From the NCBI GenBank assembly GCA_021323675.1, contig JAJPKP010000020.1, positions 1-64,000 on the forward strand: 64,000 bases of DNA, in the 5' to 3' direction. Source of the stretch: Pseudomonadota bacterium (lineage in GTDB: Bacteria; Desulfobacterota; Binatia; Binatales; Binataceae). The stretch's first letter is position 1; the number at the start of each line of letters is the position of its first letter. Below are positions 34,213 through 44,191 of this stretch, one piece after another. A program made the position numbers and the translations under genes. The notes beneath the pieces were generated by a model. That model saw nothing but the letters and a program-made list of their open reading frames with translations, was not told the DNA's origin and made no database searches.

Positions 34213-35568
34213 TCAGATCGCGCCCAGTTCTCTGAGCTTGCCTTCGAACAGGGAACGAATCTCTTTCAGCCGCGAATCGCTGCTCGCCTCGAAGCGCATC
34301 ACGAGCGCTGGTTGCGTATTCGACGCTCGCACGAGGCCCCATCCGTCGTCGAACTCCACTCGAACGCCATCGATGTCGATCACTTTGTAGTGCTTGCTGA
34401 AATACTCGGCGGCTCGCCGCACCACATCGAACTTGCGATCATCCGGGCAATCGAGCCGGATTTCGGGAGTGAAGGTGCTTGTGGGCAAGTCGGCCAGGAT
34501 TTCGCCCAGTCCGCGGCGTTCGGTGCTCAGAATTTCGAGCAGGCGGAACGACGCATAGATGGCGTCATCGAAGCCGAAGTAGCGATCGTTGAAGAACATG
34601 TGCCCGCTCATCTCGCCGGCAAGCGCGGCATGTTCTTCCTTGAGCTTGCTTTTGATCAGCGAATGGCCGGTCTTCCACATGATCGGCCGGCCGCCCTGCT
34701 TCGCGATGTCGTCATACATGCGCTGCGAGCATTTGACGTCGCCGATAATCGCGGCTCCCGCGCGCTCCTTGAGAATCGCGCGCGCAAAGATAACCATCAG
34801 CTCGTCACCCCAAACAATCTTGCCATTCTCGTCTATCGCGCCGATCCGGTCCGCGTCGCCGTCGTAAGCGATCCCCAGTTCCGCGCGCCCTTTTCGGACC
34901 GCTTCCTGGAGATGCCGCATGTTCTCCTCGACTGTGGGATCCGGATGATGGTTGGGGAAACGGCCGTCCATTTCGGTGAACAACTCGGTGACCTGAAGTC
35001 CGAGCCGCTTCATCAAAGGTGCAGCGACCGCGCCGCCGCATCCATTGCCGCCGTCAACGGCAACCTTCATTCCTTCGCGAAGCTTGAACTGAGACAGGAT
35101 GAACTGGCCGTATTCGGGCGCGATCGGCTTTTCGACCAGCCTTCCGTGCGCGCCGCTCTTCTCAAAGGCGCGGCTCTCGATTATTCGGCGAACTTTTTGA
35201 ATTTCGTCTCCGAAAATCGTGGTCGGACCGACTCCGAGTTTGAAGCCGTTGTACTCCGCCGCGTTGTGGCTCCCGGTAATCATCACGCCCCCGTCCATCT
35301 TCCAGTGCAAAACCGAAAAATAGAGCAACGGGGTCGGCACGACTCCGACGTCGGTTACATCGATCCCGCATTCCAGCAGGCCATCGAGCAGCCGCGCTCG
35401 CAACGACGGCGATGAGAGCCGGCAATCGCGGCCCAGCGTGATGTTCTTCTTGCCGGCGCGATGAAGAATTGTCGCATACGCGCGGCCCAAGTCCGTGACA
35501 AAGGCGTCGTCGAAATCGGATTCGACCACGCCGCGGATGTCATATTCGCGAAAAACCTGTGAATTCAT
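34213..35568 (-). CDS. manB: phosphomannomutase/phosphoglucomutase
   Basis: It interconverts hexose-6-phosphate and hexose-1-phosphate through a phosphoserine, feeding ManC. From ATG 35568 (MNSQVFREYDIRGVV) the product has 451 residues with the four alpha-D-phosphohexomutase domains: the phosphoserine loop VMITGSHNAAEYNG, the metal loop AYDGDADRIGAID, the sugar-binding GEMSGHMFF and the phosphate-binding RASNTQPALVMRFE. A longer frame to 35721 adds a 51-residue segment without homology and is rejected. Confidence 0.93.
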   Translation of the reverse strand: MNSQVFREYDIRGVVESDFDDAFVTDLGRAYATILHRAGKKNITLGRDCRLSSPSLRARLLDGLLECGIDVTDVGVVPTPLLYFSVLHWKMDGGVMITGSHNAAEYNGFKLGVGPTTIFGDEIQKVRRIIESRAFEKSGAHGRLVEKPIAPEYGQFILSQFKLREGMKVAVDGGNGCGGAVAAPLMKRLGLQVTELFTEMDGRFPNHHPDPTVEENMRHLQEAVRKGRAELGIAYDGDADRIGAIDENGKIVWGDELMVIFARAILKERAGAAIIGDVKCSQRMYDDIAKQGGRPIMWKTGHSLIKSKLKEEHAALAGEMSGHMFFNDRYFGFDDAIYASFRLLEILSTERRGLGEILADLPTSTFTPEIRLDCPDDRKFDVVRRAAEYFSKHYKVIDIDGVRVEFDDGWGLVRASNTQPALVMRFEASSDSRLKEIRSLFEGKLRELGAI

Positions 35569-35640
35569 AGACGCCTTGTTGCCCGGTTGTTGTTCGGTCG
35601 GGCGCAAGCCCCACTGTCTATTCTTCTCCCCCGCACTAAG

Positions 35641-35664
35641 ACAGACTGGTGCTAGCCAGTCTGT
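35641..35664. promoter_or_regulatory. palindrome in the divergent manB/SDR region
   Basis: ACAGACTGG (35641-35649) and CCAGTCTGT (35656-35664) form a perfect 9-bp inverted repeat around TGCTAG, between two divergent genes. It could be an operator. No hexamer could be assigned with confidence. Confidence 0.35.
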
Positions 35665-35706
35665 GTGAGTAACCGACTGGGCGCAAGCGAAAAAGACTGA
35701 TAGCTG

Positions 35707-36438
35707 ATGGCATTCAATCACGATGATCGGCGGGTCGCGTTGGTGACCGGGGCAGGACGCGGAATCGGAAAAGCGATCGCCGTTTCCCTGGCCCGCGAGG
35801 GGTTTTCCGTCTGCCTGGCAGCTCGCACGCGCGACGAACTCGAAGAAACGCGCAGGGCCACCGGACTCGCGCCCGAGCGGTCACTAATCGTGCTGCTCGA
35901 TCTGGCGCAACCGGAAGCACCCGCTGCCCTGTTCGAATCCGTCCTCGACCATCACGGAAGAATCGACGTACTCGTAAACAACGCAGGATGGGCCCCCGCA
36001 CGCACCGCGCTGATCAAGCTGAAGGAGAGCGACCTCGACCAGATCCTGGCCGTCAATCTCAGGGCACCTGTCGCATTGGCGCGGATGGCGGCGATCCAGA
36101 TGGTTCGCCAGGGCGAAGGAACGATCGTGAACATCGCTTCGAGCGCGGCACGGCTCACCCCGTCCGGAGAGGCAGTCTATGCCGCCGCGAAGGCGGGGTT
36201 GATCGCGTTCACGCGCGCAGCTTTCGCCGAACTGCGCGACAAGGGAATCAAAGTCGCGGCTATCATCCCCGGTCTGGTCGACACTTCGCTCATCCCTGAC
36301 AACAAGCGGTTGAACCGCGGGGCGATGCTGCGGGCTGAGGACGTCGCAGCCGCCGTGATGCAGATAATCAAGGCGCCCGCCCGCGCCTGCCCGGTCGAAA
36401 TCTCCCTCGAGCCGCAGAGCGACCCTTTGAGCAAATAA
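35707..36438 (+). CDS. short-chain dehydrogenase/reductase (FabG-like)
   Basis: The 243-residue classical SDR has VTGAGRGIGKA (about 14-24), NNAGW near 91, the catalytic Ser in IVNIASSAARL (about 142) and YAAAK near 158-162. It resembles 3-oxoacyl reductases, but the substrate is not defined. It is single and divergent from manB. Confidence 0.88.
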   Translation: MAFNHDDRRVALVTGAGRGIGKAIAVSLAREGFSVCLAARTRDELEETRRATGLAPERSLIVLLDLAQPEAPAALFESVLDHHGRIDVLVNNAGWAPARTALIKLKESDLDQILAVNLRAPVALARMAAIQMVRQGEGTIVNIASSAARLTPSGEAVYAAAKAGLIAFTRAAFAELRDKGIKVAAIIPGLVDTSLIPDNKRLNRGAMLRAEDVAAAVMQIIKAPARACPVEISLEPQSDPLSK

Positions 36439-36610
36439 CCTCGTGCCGCTTCCTTTGGCCCGACGGCCGCCGCTCGGACGCCGTCGGTCCGCCCGGCGCG
36501 GGATACGCGATGGACCTGGCAGGAGAAAATGCAAATCATTTTCAGACGCCGAAAATTGACGCGCGGATCATCCACCAACTTGGGTTACAAACGGATAAAC
36601 CAGCTATCCT

Positions 36611-37891
36611 ATGGGGATGAAGATTCCGCTTCGGTTCGGCGCATCGATAGCGACGCTCATGCTGCTGTGTACCCTCGCACCCATCACGCCGGCTCAGGCC
36701 GATGGCCCCTCGCTCAGCCTGACGCAGGCGTTGTCAATCGCACGCGAGCGCAATCCGGCTATCGGAATAGCGCGCGAAAAGATTTCGGCGGCGGAGGGAG
36801 CGCGCACCCAGGCGGGACTGATCCCAAACCCGTCGCTGACGGCAACCTCCGAGAATCAACCGTACAGCGGTTCCCCGGGATTCAGTTTCGCCAACCAGAC
36901 TGACGATTACATCTACGCCAGCCAGACGATCGAACTGGGCGGCAAGCGCAAGCGCCGGACCGCCGCCGCCGAAGCGGGAGTGCAAGCGGCCGCACAGGAA
37001 GCTCAGATCGCGGCGCGCCAACTGGCCGCGCGCGTCGCATCGGCCTATTGGGCCGCGAACGGAGCCGGGCGGATCCGGGATCTCTACAACGACGAGGCCC
37101 GGATGCTCGATCGGATGGTCGCGTATGACCAGGCTCGGGTAAAAGAAGGCGCCGCCGCTGAAGCCGACCTGCTTCGCATCCAGCTCGAAGCCGATCGGAT
37201 GCGGGCGAGCGCGAATCTGGCCGGCGCCGAGGCTCAGCGCGCATTGGTTGCGCTGTATCGTGAGATGGGATCTACGGACTTCCCGCAACAGGTGACCTTT
37301 ACCGACGCGATGCAGGCAATCGATCGTCTCGAGGTTCCTGCGATTGACGAAGTGCTGCTTCGGCGCCCCGAGATGCTTCTTGCGCGGGCGCGTCTCGAAC
37401 AGGCGCGCGCGAACCTTTCGCTGGAGCGCGCCAATGCGATTCCCGATCCCGATCTGATGTTCGGCTACAAGCGCTGGAGCGGGTACAACCAGTTTACGGG
37501 ACTGAACACGATGTTCTTTGGAGCAAAAATTCCGATACCGATCTTCAATCGCAACCAGGGGAAAGTCTCCGCCGCCGAGGCGCAATTGCGCAGCGCCGAA
37601 CAGAGTCTCAAAGCCGAGGAAATCGCGGTGCGCGCGGAGGTGGCGTCCGCCCTGAGCGATTACTCCCGCAGCCGCGAGGCGTTAAATCAAATCATGCCGG
37701 TCATGAGCGATCGCGCCGACCGCAACCTTGACATGACCCGCGAAGCCTATCGCATCGGCGGCACCAATCTGGTTCGCTATCTCGACGCGGAGCGCATGCG
37801 CATAGAAACGCAAGTGCTGTACACGAAGACGCTTGGCCAGTACCACCAGAGCGCCGTCAACCTCGAGTATGCGACCGGGATGATTCAATGA
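36611..37891 (+). CDS. czcC: TolC-type outer-membrane channel of a heavy-metal RND pump (CzcC-like)
   Basis: The 426-residue outer-membrane efflux protein has a signal peptide (about 1-31, ending AQADG). Two repeats of the OEP fold follow: LTQALSIARERNPAI at the start, long coiled-coil helices rich in Ala/Glu/Arg, and FGAKIPIPIFNRNQGKVSAAEAQLRS-type segments in the second half. It is the first gene of a three-gene operon, overlapping the adaptor gene by four bases (ATGA). ATG 36611 or 36617 may be the start. Confidence 0.9.
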   Translation: MGMKIPLRFGASIATLMLLCTLAPITPAQADGPSLSLTQALSIARERNPAIGIAREKISAAEGARTQAGLIPNPSLTATSENQPYSGSPGFSFANQTDDYIYASQTIELGGKRKRRTAAAEAGVQAAAQEAQIAARQLAARVASAYWAANGAGRIRDLYNDEARMLDRMVAYDQARVKEGAAAEADLLRIQLEADRMRASANLAGAEAQRALVALYREMGSTDFPQQVTFTDAMQAIDRLEVPAIDEVLLRRPEMLLARARLEQARANLSLERANAIPDPDLMFGYKRWSGYNQFTGLNTMFFGAKIPIPIFNRNQGKVSAAEAQLRSAEQSLKAEEIAVRAEVASALSDYSRSREALNQIMPVMSDRADRNLDMTREAYRIGGTNLVRYLDAERMRIETQVLYTKTLGQYHQSAVNLEYATGMIQ

Positions 37892-39084
37892 AGCGCGTGA
37901 CTGCTGCCCTGGCTGCACTCTTGCTCGCCACCACTGCCGGGTGTTCGCGCCGCGGCCCGAACGCATCGGAGTCCGCCGCCAACGGCGCCGCGCCCCCGGA
38001 AATCACCATCTCAGCCGCTTCCCAGCAGGAAGCGGAAATAGCAGCTCTGCCGGCGACCACTCATTCCGTGCCGCTCGTCATCAGCGCGGTCGGCGCGTTG
38101 ACCATGAACGAACAAAGGACGGAGCACATAGGGGTCGTCTTTCCCGGCACCGTGACGAGAATCTTCGCCAACGTGGGCGATCACGTGCGCGCCGGCCAGG
38201 TACTGGCTTACATGCACAGCCATGACCTCCACGATGCGGTTGCGGCTTATCAGTCGGCATCCGCGGAAGTCGAACGCGCAGACCGCCAGGCTGAATACGC
38301 GCGTACGGTGCGTGACCGCTACCGCAAGCTCTACGAGATCCAGTACGCGTCGCGCGAAGAGATGGAGCGCTCCGATCTCGACTATCAAAGCGCGCTGGCC
38401 GGTGTCCAAAAGGCCGCCGCCGAATTTCGCGCCGCTCGCGCACATCTTGCCGGGATGCTCCAGGTGCCTGAGCGCGGGCTTGAGCGGCTTGATATCGATT
38501 CCGACGCGATGCCGATAAAGACGCCGCGCGACGGAGTCGTAATAGCAAGGATGATAACGCCCGGGATGGCGCTGCAGCCGGGGTCGGAAACCTTCACCGT
38601 GTCCGATCTTTCGTCGCTCTGGATGATCGCATCGGTGAGCGAAAAGGACATCCACTCGGTTCGCGTCGGCGAACAGGTTGCGGTTCGGGTTCGCGCGTAC
38701 CCGAACACGGCTTTTAGCGGACAGGTCGATCAGATCGGACCGCGCCTCGATCCTACAACTCGCACGCTTTCAGTCCGCATTGTCGTACCGAACCCGGATG
38801 GACGCCTGCGCCCCGACATGTTCGGCACCGCCGAAATCGCCGAGGGAGGAACCCGCGATGCCATCTTCGTGCGTGATGTTGCCGTTCAGGACCTGAACGG
38901 CAACCCGGTAGTGTTCGTGCGGCATGGAAGCGCGACGTTCGAAGCTCGCCCGGTTGAGTTGGGGCCGCGACGCGATGGGATGGTGGAGATCCGCGCCGGG
39001 CTCAAGCCCGGCGAAACCGTGGTGAACGATGGCGCTTTCGTCGTCAAATCGCAGTTTCTGATCCGCTCCCTTTCACAGGAATAG
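37888..39084 (+). CDS. czcB: periplasmic adaptor (membrane fusion) subunit, CzcB/CusB-like lipoprotein
   Basis: The 398-residue protein has a lipoprotein signal ending TTAGCSRRG. It contains a barrel-sandwich hybrid domain (VFPGTVTRIFANVGDHVRAGQVLAYM), an alpha-hairpin (about 110-190), a beta-barrel (IKTPRDGVVIARMITPG; SSLWMIASVSEKD) and a membrane-proximal domain at the C terminus. It bridges the inner-membrane CzcA and the CzcC channel. The His-rich N-terminal region seen in some CzcB proteins is absent, so metal choice cannot be told. Confidence 0.92.
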   Translation: MKRVTAALAALLLATTAGCSRRGPNASESAANGAAPPEITISAASQQEAEIAALPATTHSVPLVISAVGALTMNEQRTEHIGVVFPGTVTRIFANVGDHVRAGQVLAYMHSHDLHDAVAAYQSASAEVERADRQAEYARTVRDRYRKLYEIQYASREEMERSDLDYQSALAGVQKAAAEFRAARAHLAGMLQVPERGLERLDIDSDAMPIKTPRDGVVIARMITPGMALQPGSETFTVSDLSSLWMIASVSEKDIHSVRVGEQVAVRVRAYPNTAFSGQVDQIGPRLDPTTRTLSVRIVVPNPDGRLRPDMFGTAEIAEGGTRDAIFVRDVAVQDLNGNPVVFVRHGSATFEARPVELGPRRDGMVEIRAGLKPGETVVNDGAFVVKSQFLIRSLSQE

Positions 39085-39090
39085 TCCCCG

Positions 39091-42000
39091 ATGCGCCGGA
39101 TTATCGATTTTGCGCTCGATTACCGCTGGATCGTGATTTCCGCCACCTGCGCCCTCATCGTCCTGGGCTGCTACACGATGTGGCACATCCCGATCGAAGC
39201 GTTCCCCGACCTGACCAACATCCAGGTGGTTGTGACCACAGAATGCCCGGGGATGTCACCGACCGAGGTCGAGCAACTTGTCACATTCCCGCTGGAAACC
39301 GCGCTGATGGGTATCCCGCACATGGAGACGGTTCGTTCCGTGTCCAAGCTGGGCCTCTCGATGATCACCGCGGTGTTCGACGACGAAATAGAGGTTTTTC
39401 TCGCGCGCCAACTGGTGAATGAACGCCTCAGCCAGGCGCGCGACCGGCTCCCGCCGGGATTAATACCCGTGATGGGGCCGCTAGCCAGCGTGTTCGGCGA
39501 GGCATTTCAATACACGCTGCAAAGCCCAAAAGCCTCGCTGATGGATCTCAAGACCCTGCAGGATTGGCGGCTCAGGTACGACCTGCGCGCGGTCGCGGGA
39601 GTCAGCGAAGTCAATTCATGGGGCGGGTTTACCAAACAATACGTAATCGAGCTCGATCCCGATGCGCTCAGGCGCTATGACCTGACCCTCCATGACGTAG
39701 TGACCAGGATTGCCGACAACAACGCCAATTTCGGCGGAGGATTTATCCAGCACGCCGAGCAGCAATACACAATCCTGGGCCTCGGCCGCGCCACAGACGA
39801 AACCGACCTCGGAAATATCGTCCTTCTTGCCCGGTCCGGCGTTCCAGTTCTATTGCGCGATGTCGCGCGGGTGCGAGTGGGCGCGCTTCCCCGCCAGGGA
39901 GCGGTGATGCACGACGGCAAGGGCGAGACCGTCGCCGGGATGGTGATAGTTCTCAAGGGCGCCGATGCGCGCCGTGTGATCCAGCGCGTGAAGGACCGGA
40001 TCGCCTCGCTGCACTTGCCCGACGGGTCGAAACTGATTCCGTTTTACGACCAATCGCACGTAATCGAAGGCACGCTCAGAACGGTCAGGCACAACCTTAT
40101 CGAGGCCGGCGTGTTCGTCAGCGTGATCCTGCTCGTGTTTCTCGGCGATCTGCGCGCCGCTCTAATCGTAGCGATGGTCATCCCGCTGGCGATGCTGTTC
40201 GGTTTCATCGGCATGAGCCTGTTCGGCGTGTCGGCCAATCTCATGAGCCTGGGCGCGATCGATTTCGGCATGATCGTGGATGGCTCGGTCGTGATGGTCG
40301 AGTATTTCGTGCGCCGGCTGGGTGAGGGCGAATCGCTCGATCGCCGGCAGCTCATCCGCGAAGCGGCATCCGAGGTCGCGCGTCCCATCGTATTCGCGGT
40401 GATCATCATCATCGCCGTGTATCTCCCGATTTTCACGCTGCAAGGCATGGAGGGGAGGATGTTCCGGCCGATGGCGATAACCGTGTGCTCGGCGCTGTTC
40501 GGATCGCTGATCCTGGCATTGACGCTTGCCCCCGCGCTTTCGAGCTATTTGCTGCGACCGGTCGCGCACCATGAGTCGAGTGGGGGATGGTTCGGGCGAG
40601 TGCGCGACGGATATCGGAATTCGCTGGATTTGGTGATGCAGCGGCGCGGGCCGGTGATTGCCTGCGCGGCCGTGATGCTGGCGCTCGCGATCGGCTCATT
40701 GCATTACATCGGAACCGAGTTCATGCCGCGTCTCGACGAAGGCTCGATCGTCATCACTTCGCGCCGCCTTCCGGGAATTTCGCTCGACGAATCGATCCGC
40801 CTCGGCCAGAAGATCGAACGGGTTATAATGAGCTTTCCGGAAATCAAGGGTGTAGTCACGAAGCTCGGAAGGCCCGACCTCGCCACGGAAGCGATGGGAG
40901 TATACGAATCGGATTCCTATCTAACGCTGCAGCCTCACCGGCAATGGAAATGCTGCCGCAATAAGGAAGAGTTGATTGGCAAGCTCGCGGCCGCTCTCCA
41001 GACGATTCCAGGAGTCTCCTATACCTTCACTCAGCCGATGGAGATGCGGATGGACGAGGTCGTTACCGGTATCCGCGGCGATGTGGCTATCAAGATATTC
41101 GGAGACGACATCGGAACTCTCCGTGACCTCGCCGAAAAGACGCTTGCAGCCGTTGCCGCGACTCCCGGCGCTTTCAATCCTCAGATGGAGATGACTTCGG
41201 GGGTGCCGCAACTTCAAATTCAACTGAATCGGGCCGAACTCGCTCGCTACGCACTCAACGTGTCGAACGTTCAGGAAATGATCGAGACGCTGGTTGGCGG
41301 GCGTCCGGTTTCGGAAATGATCCTTGGACAAAAGCGCTTCGGAATCTCCGTACGGTTGCCGGAAAGCCAACGCAACGATCCAAGCGTGCTCGCCAGCCTG
41401 GCTCTGGTCGCGCCCGGAGGAGCAATCGTACGGCTCGGACAGGTGGCCGATCTCAACCTGGTAAACGGTCCCGAGATGATAACTCGCGAGAACGCTCGGC
41501 GGCGCCTCGTTGTGCAAACCAACGTCCGTGGAACGGACTTGGGCAGTTTCGTCGCCGCTGCACGCGCGAACGTCGATCGTGCCGTCCAGCTTCCGCCCGG
41601 TTACTCGATTGTTTGGGGCGGGCAGTTTGAGAACCAGCAGCGGGCAAACCGGCGCCTGGCATTCGTGCTCCCGGTCTCAATTGCGATCATCTTCGCGCTC
41701 TTGTTCGCGACCTTCGAAAACGTCGGCCAGTCTCTGCTGATTCTCTTGGACGTGCCGTTCGCGCTGGTCGGTGGGATCGCCGCCCTGTGGCTGCGAGGCA
41801 TCAATCTCAACCTTTCCGCCTCGATCGGCTTCATTGCCCTGTTCGGTGTCGCCGTTTTGAACGGCATCGTGATGGTTAGTCACATCAACCTCCTGCGCAA
41901 CCAGGGGATGCCGATGCTCAACGCGGTTCGAGAAGGCGCGGCCGATCGCCTGCGGCCCGTCCTGATGACCGCGCTGGTTGCGAGTCTGGGTTTCATTCCG

Positions 42001-42162
42001 ATGGCGATTGCGACCAGCACGGGTGCGGAAGTTCAGCGCCCTCTTGCCACGGTTGTGATCGGCGGGCTAATCACCGCAACAATTCTGACGCTCTACCTGT
42101 TGCCCCTGCTTTATCCGTGGTTCAGCCCGGCCGACAAACCGAGCCTGTCGAAGCCGACGTGA
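39091..42162 (+). CDS. czcA: heavy-metal efflux RND transporter, CzcA family
   Basis: The 1023-residue inner-membrane proton/metal antiporter has 12 predicted TM helices and two large periplasmic loops, with PIEAFPDLTNIQVVV near the start. TM4 carries the HME proton-relay residues in AIDFGMIVDGSVVMVEY (D, D and E present). The usual final Asn of the VEN triplet is Tyr here. The DFGxxxDG pattern is nearer to the Co/Zn/Cd subgroup than to CusA-type Cu/Ag pumps. It starts six bases after czcB. Confidence 0.93.
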   Translation: MRRIIDFALDYRWIVISATCALIVLGCYTMWHIPIEAFPDLTNIQVVVTTECPGMSPTEVEQLVTFPLETALMGIPHMETVRSVSKLGLSMITAVFDDEIEVFLARQLVNERLSQARDRLPPGLIPVMGPLASVFGEAFQYTLQSPKASLMDLKTLQDWRLRYDLRAVAGVSEVNSWGGFTKQYVIELDPDALRRYDLTLHDVVTRIADNNANFGGGFIQHAEQQYTILGLGRATDETDLGNIVLLARSGVPVLLRDVARVRVGALPRQGAVMHDGKGETVAGMVIVLKGADARRVIQRVKDRIASLHLPDGSKLIPFYDQSHVIEGTLRTVRHNLIEAGVFVSVILLVFLGDLRAALIVAMVIPLAMLFGFIGMSLFGVSANLMSLGAIDFGMIVDGSVVMVEYFVRRLGEGESLDRRQLIREAASEVARPIVFAVIIIIAVYLPIFTLQGMEGRMFRPMAITVCSALFGSLILALTLAPALSSYLLRPVAHHESSGGWFGRVRDGYRNSLDLVMQRRGPVIACAAVMLALAIGSLHYIGTEFMPRLDEGSIVITSRRLPGISLDESIRLGQKIERVIMSFPEIKGVVTKLGRPDLATEAMGVYESDSYLTLQPHRQWKCCRNKEELIGKLAAALQTIPGVSYTFTQPMEMRMDEVVTGIRGDVAIKIFGDDIGTLRDLAEKTLAAVAATPGAFNPQMEMTSGVPQLQIQLNRAELARYALNVSNVQEMIETLVGGRPVSEMILGQKRFGISVRLPESQRNDPSVLASLALVAPGGAIVRLGQVADLNLVNGPEMITRENARRRLVVQTNVRGTDLGSFVAAARANVDRAVQLPPGYSIVWGGQFENQQRANRRLAFVLPVSIAIIFALLFATFENVGQSLLILLDVPFALVGGIAALWLRGINLNLSASIGFIALFGVAVLNGIVMVSHINLLRNQGMPMLNAVREGAADRLRPVLMTALVASLGFIPMAIATSTGAEVQRPLATVVIGGLITATILTLYLLPLLYPWFSPADKPSLSKPT

Positions 42163-42247
42163 AGAAGTTCGCCTGCCCCGCTATTCCGGTTCAAGACACT
42201 CGCTTTTCTGGGAAGGGACCAGACGGTAGGTTGGTTCGCGACCTTCG

Positions 42248-43123
42248 ATGAACCAGTCATTCACGGCAAAGTTTGTGATCGCACTCGTGGCAGGATTGGT
42301 TTGCGCAGTCCTGCTCGCCCCTTTCGTCGCCGTAGGCGTCGCCTGGGCTGGTTTCACCTTCCCGTTTCCCCGCATCTTCGATCGAGTAGTGATGGTGGCC
42401 CTCGGGTTGGTGATAATGATTGCGGCACGCGATCTGAGGTTGTTGCCGCTTCTGCGCACCGGTTTCTCGCATCCTGCCGCCAATCTTTCGCGCGTGGTCC
42501 GAGGCCTTGCGGTGGCACTCGGGGTGATGGCGCTACTGCTGGCTATCGCAGCCGCGATCGAAGGAGTGGGCAATACGGGCCACGCGCTGCGAATGCTGCC
42601 GAAGTACGCGCTTTCGGGAATCGTGGTCGGGCTTATCGAAGAAGGCTTCTTCCGCGCGTTCCTGTTCGGTGGAATGGAGGCCGACTTCGGAAGAACAGGA
42701 TCGCTGGTCGTCAGCTCCGCCATCTATGCAGTCGCACACCTGGTCCGCGCTCCCGCGCATTTTTACGTTACGAGCCTCGAACCGGGCGCGGGCATCAGAA
42801 CATTGGCCCTGAGTTTCTCTCAGCTCGGCGCGCCGCTTAGCGCTCTGCCGACACTGATCGGACTGTTTCTGCTTGGAATAGTGCTGGCGGAGGCATTTGT
42901 CCTAACGAAAACCGTGTGGTTTTCGGTGGGACTACACGCCGGATTCGTAATCGGAGCCAAGCTCTGGCCCAAGCTGATGCTGCCGCACGCGGCCCTGCCC
43001 CAATGGCTTGCGGGATGGGGCCATCAGCCGGTGATTAGCGGCGCGGCTGCGTGGATAGCCGCTATTGCCGTGTTGCTGCTGTTAGGCCCGCTGTCCGGCG
43101 TGCGACGCGAGAGCGCCGCGTGA
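42248..43123 (+). CDS. CPBP-family intramembrane metalloprotease-like protein
   Basis: The 291-residue protein has about seven TM helices and the CPBP (Abi) motifs: GLIEEGFFRAFLFGG (EExxxR), AIYAVAHLVRAP (first His) and VGLHAGFVIG (second His). Family members are CAAX-type prenyl proteases or have unknown roles. Its 3' end overlaps the convergent acyltransferase gene by 42 bases. The substrate is unknown. Confidence 0.88.
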   Translation: MNQSFTAKFVIALVAGLVCAVLLAPFVAVGVAWAGFTFPFPRIFDRVVMVALGLVIMIAARDLRLLPLLRTGFSHPAANLSRVVRGLAVALGVMALLLAIAAAIEGVGNTGHALRMLPKYALSGIVVGLIEEGFFRAFLFGGMEADFGRTGSLVVSSAIYAVAHLVRAPAHFYVTSLEPGAGIRTLALSFSQLGAPLSALPTLIGLFLLGIVLAEAFVLTKTVWFSVGLHAGFVIGAKLWPKLMLPHAALPQWLAGWGHQPVISGAAAWIAAIAVLLLLGPLSGVRRESAA

Positions 43124-44182
43124 GGGCCGCGAACGCGTTTCCCAATCATAAATTGGTGGAAGGCCGCGGGGACGCGTCCGGTAGCGGCGATGCGTCCAAA
43201 GGAATTGCTCGGGATGCGCGCGCACCTGGTCTTCGACCGCCTTGACGAAGCGGCGGGTGTTTTCGAGCACATCCGCGTCCACATCGCCGGTGCGCTGAAC
43301 GGGAATTGGTTCGCGGATCACGATGAGATGGTGTCGATGGTCGGGCTGGCGCACCATAAATACCGGCACGACCGGCGCTCCTGAGATCATCGCGAGACGG
43401 GCGACAGCGCCGGCGGTCGCGGCGGGTTCATTAAAGAACGGCACGAAAACCGCCTCGCTGCGCTTGGCGTTCTGATCGAATGGGATTCCGACGAGTTCAC
43501 CATCCTTGAGCGCTCGAAGCACCGCCCGGGCGGCGGAGTGCTTGCGGATGATATCGACGCCGGCGCGCTCGCGCACGAATGTCATCAGCGCATCGCCGGC
43601 GAGGAACCGCTGCGTATGATGGACAAGGCTAATCTGGTATCCGTGCAGCGCGTGTCCCGCCAGAAGCAACTCGAAATTGCCGTAATGGGCGGTAAGGACG
43701 AGCACACCCTTCCCGGGCCTTTCCTGCATCGCCCGCGCGAAATGTACAAGCCCCTGGTACCTGATCCGCCGTTTCAGCCGGCGGTGGAAAAATCCGCTCA
43801 GGCGGATGTACTCGGCGCCTGATCTTCCAAGATTAATATAGGAGGCGCGCAGTATTCGACGGCGCTCCTCCGCGCTTTTCTCCGGAAAGGCGATCTCGAG
43901 ATTCTTAAGCCCGATCAGGATATGCCTGCGATCGAGCAGATAGCCGAGGTAACCACCGAGAACGCCAAGAGGATACAGGAGGAAATCCGGAACGAGGCTC
44001 AGCGTGTGCAGGATGGCCTTGAAGAGCCCGCACAATATCCTGCTTTTTGTGTCGAGATCGACCTGCTGGGAGCGGCGCTCCGGACGCTTGAGCGGGAATT
44101 CGGGGATTCCGGTGTCGCTGGTGGCATCTTCGAACAGGGATTCAGACTCCCGAACGTTTCTATAATCAACCGCGTTGGACAA
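43082..44182 (-). CDS. LpxL/HtrB-like lysophospholipid (lipid A) acyltransferase
   Basis: The 366-residue membrane-associated acyltransferase has a hydrophilic N-terminal 45 residues, a TM segment (about 58-82), the catalytic HxxxxE/D-type motif in LTAHYGNFELL, and the family GIPFDQNAKRSEAVFVPFF and PEQFLWTHRRYRTRP. It would add a secondary acyl chain to lipid A or a related lipid. The frame starts at TTG 44182 with a weak ribosome-binding site; the true start may be further in. It follows glgC by nine bases. Confidence 0.88.
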   Translation of the reverse strand: MSNAVDYRNVRESESLFEDATSDTGIPEFPLKRPERRSQQVDLDTKSRILCGLFKAILHTLSLVPDFLLYPLGVLGGYLGYLLDRRHILIGLKNLEIAFPEKSAEERRRILRASYINLGRSGAEYIRLSGFFHRRLKRRIRYQGLVHFARAMQERPGKGVLVLTAHYGNFELLLAGHALHGYQISLVHHTQRFLAGDALMTFVRERAGVDIIRKHSAARAVLRALKDGELVGIPFDQNAKRSEAVFVPFFNEPAATAGAVARLAMISGAPVVPVFMVRQPDHRHHLIVIREPIPVQRTGDVDADVLENTRRFVKAVEDQVRAHPEQFLWTHRRYRTRPRGLPPIYDWETRSRPSRGALASHAGQRA

Positions 44183-44191
44183 TTTTTCTGC

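Noticed and set aside
33952..35415. 487-codon plus-strand frame opposite manB
   Set aside because: manB has all phosphohexomutase motifs on the other strand.
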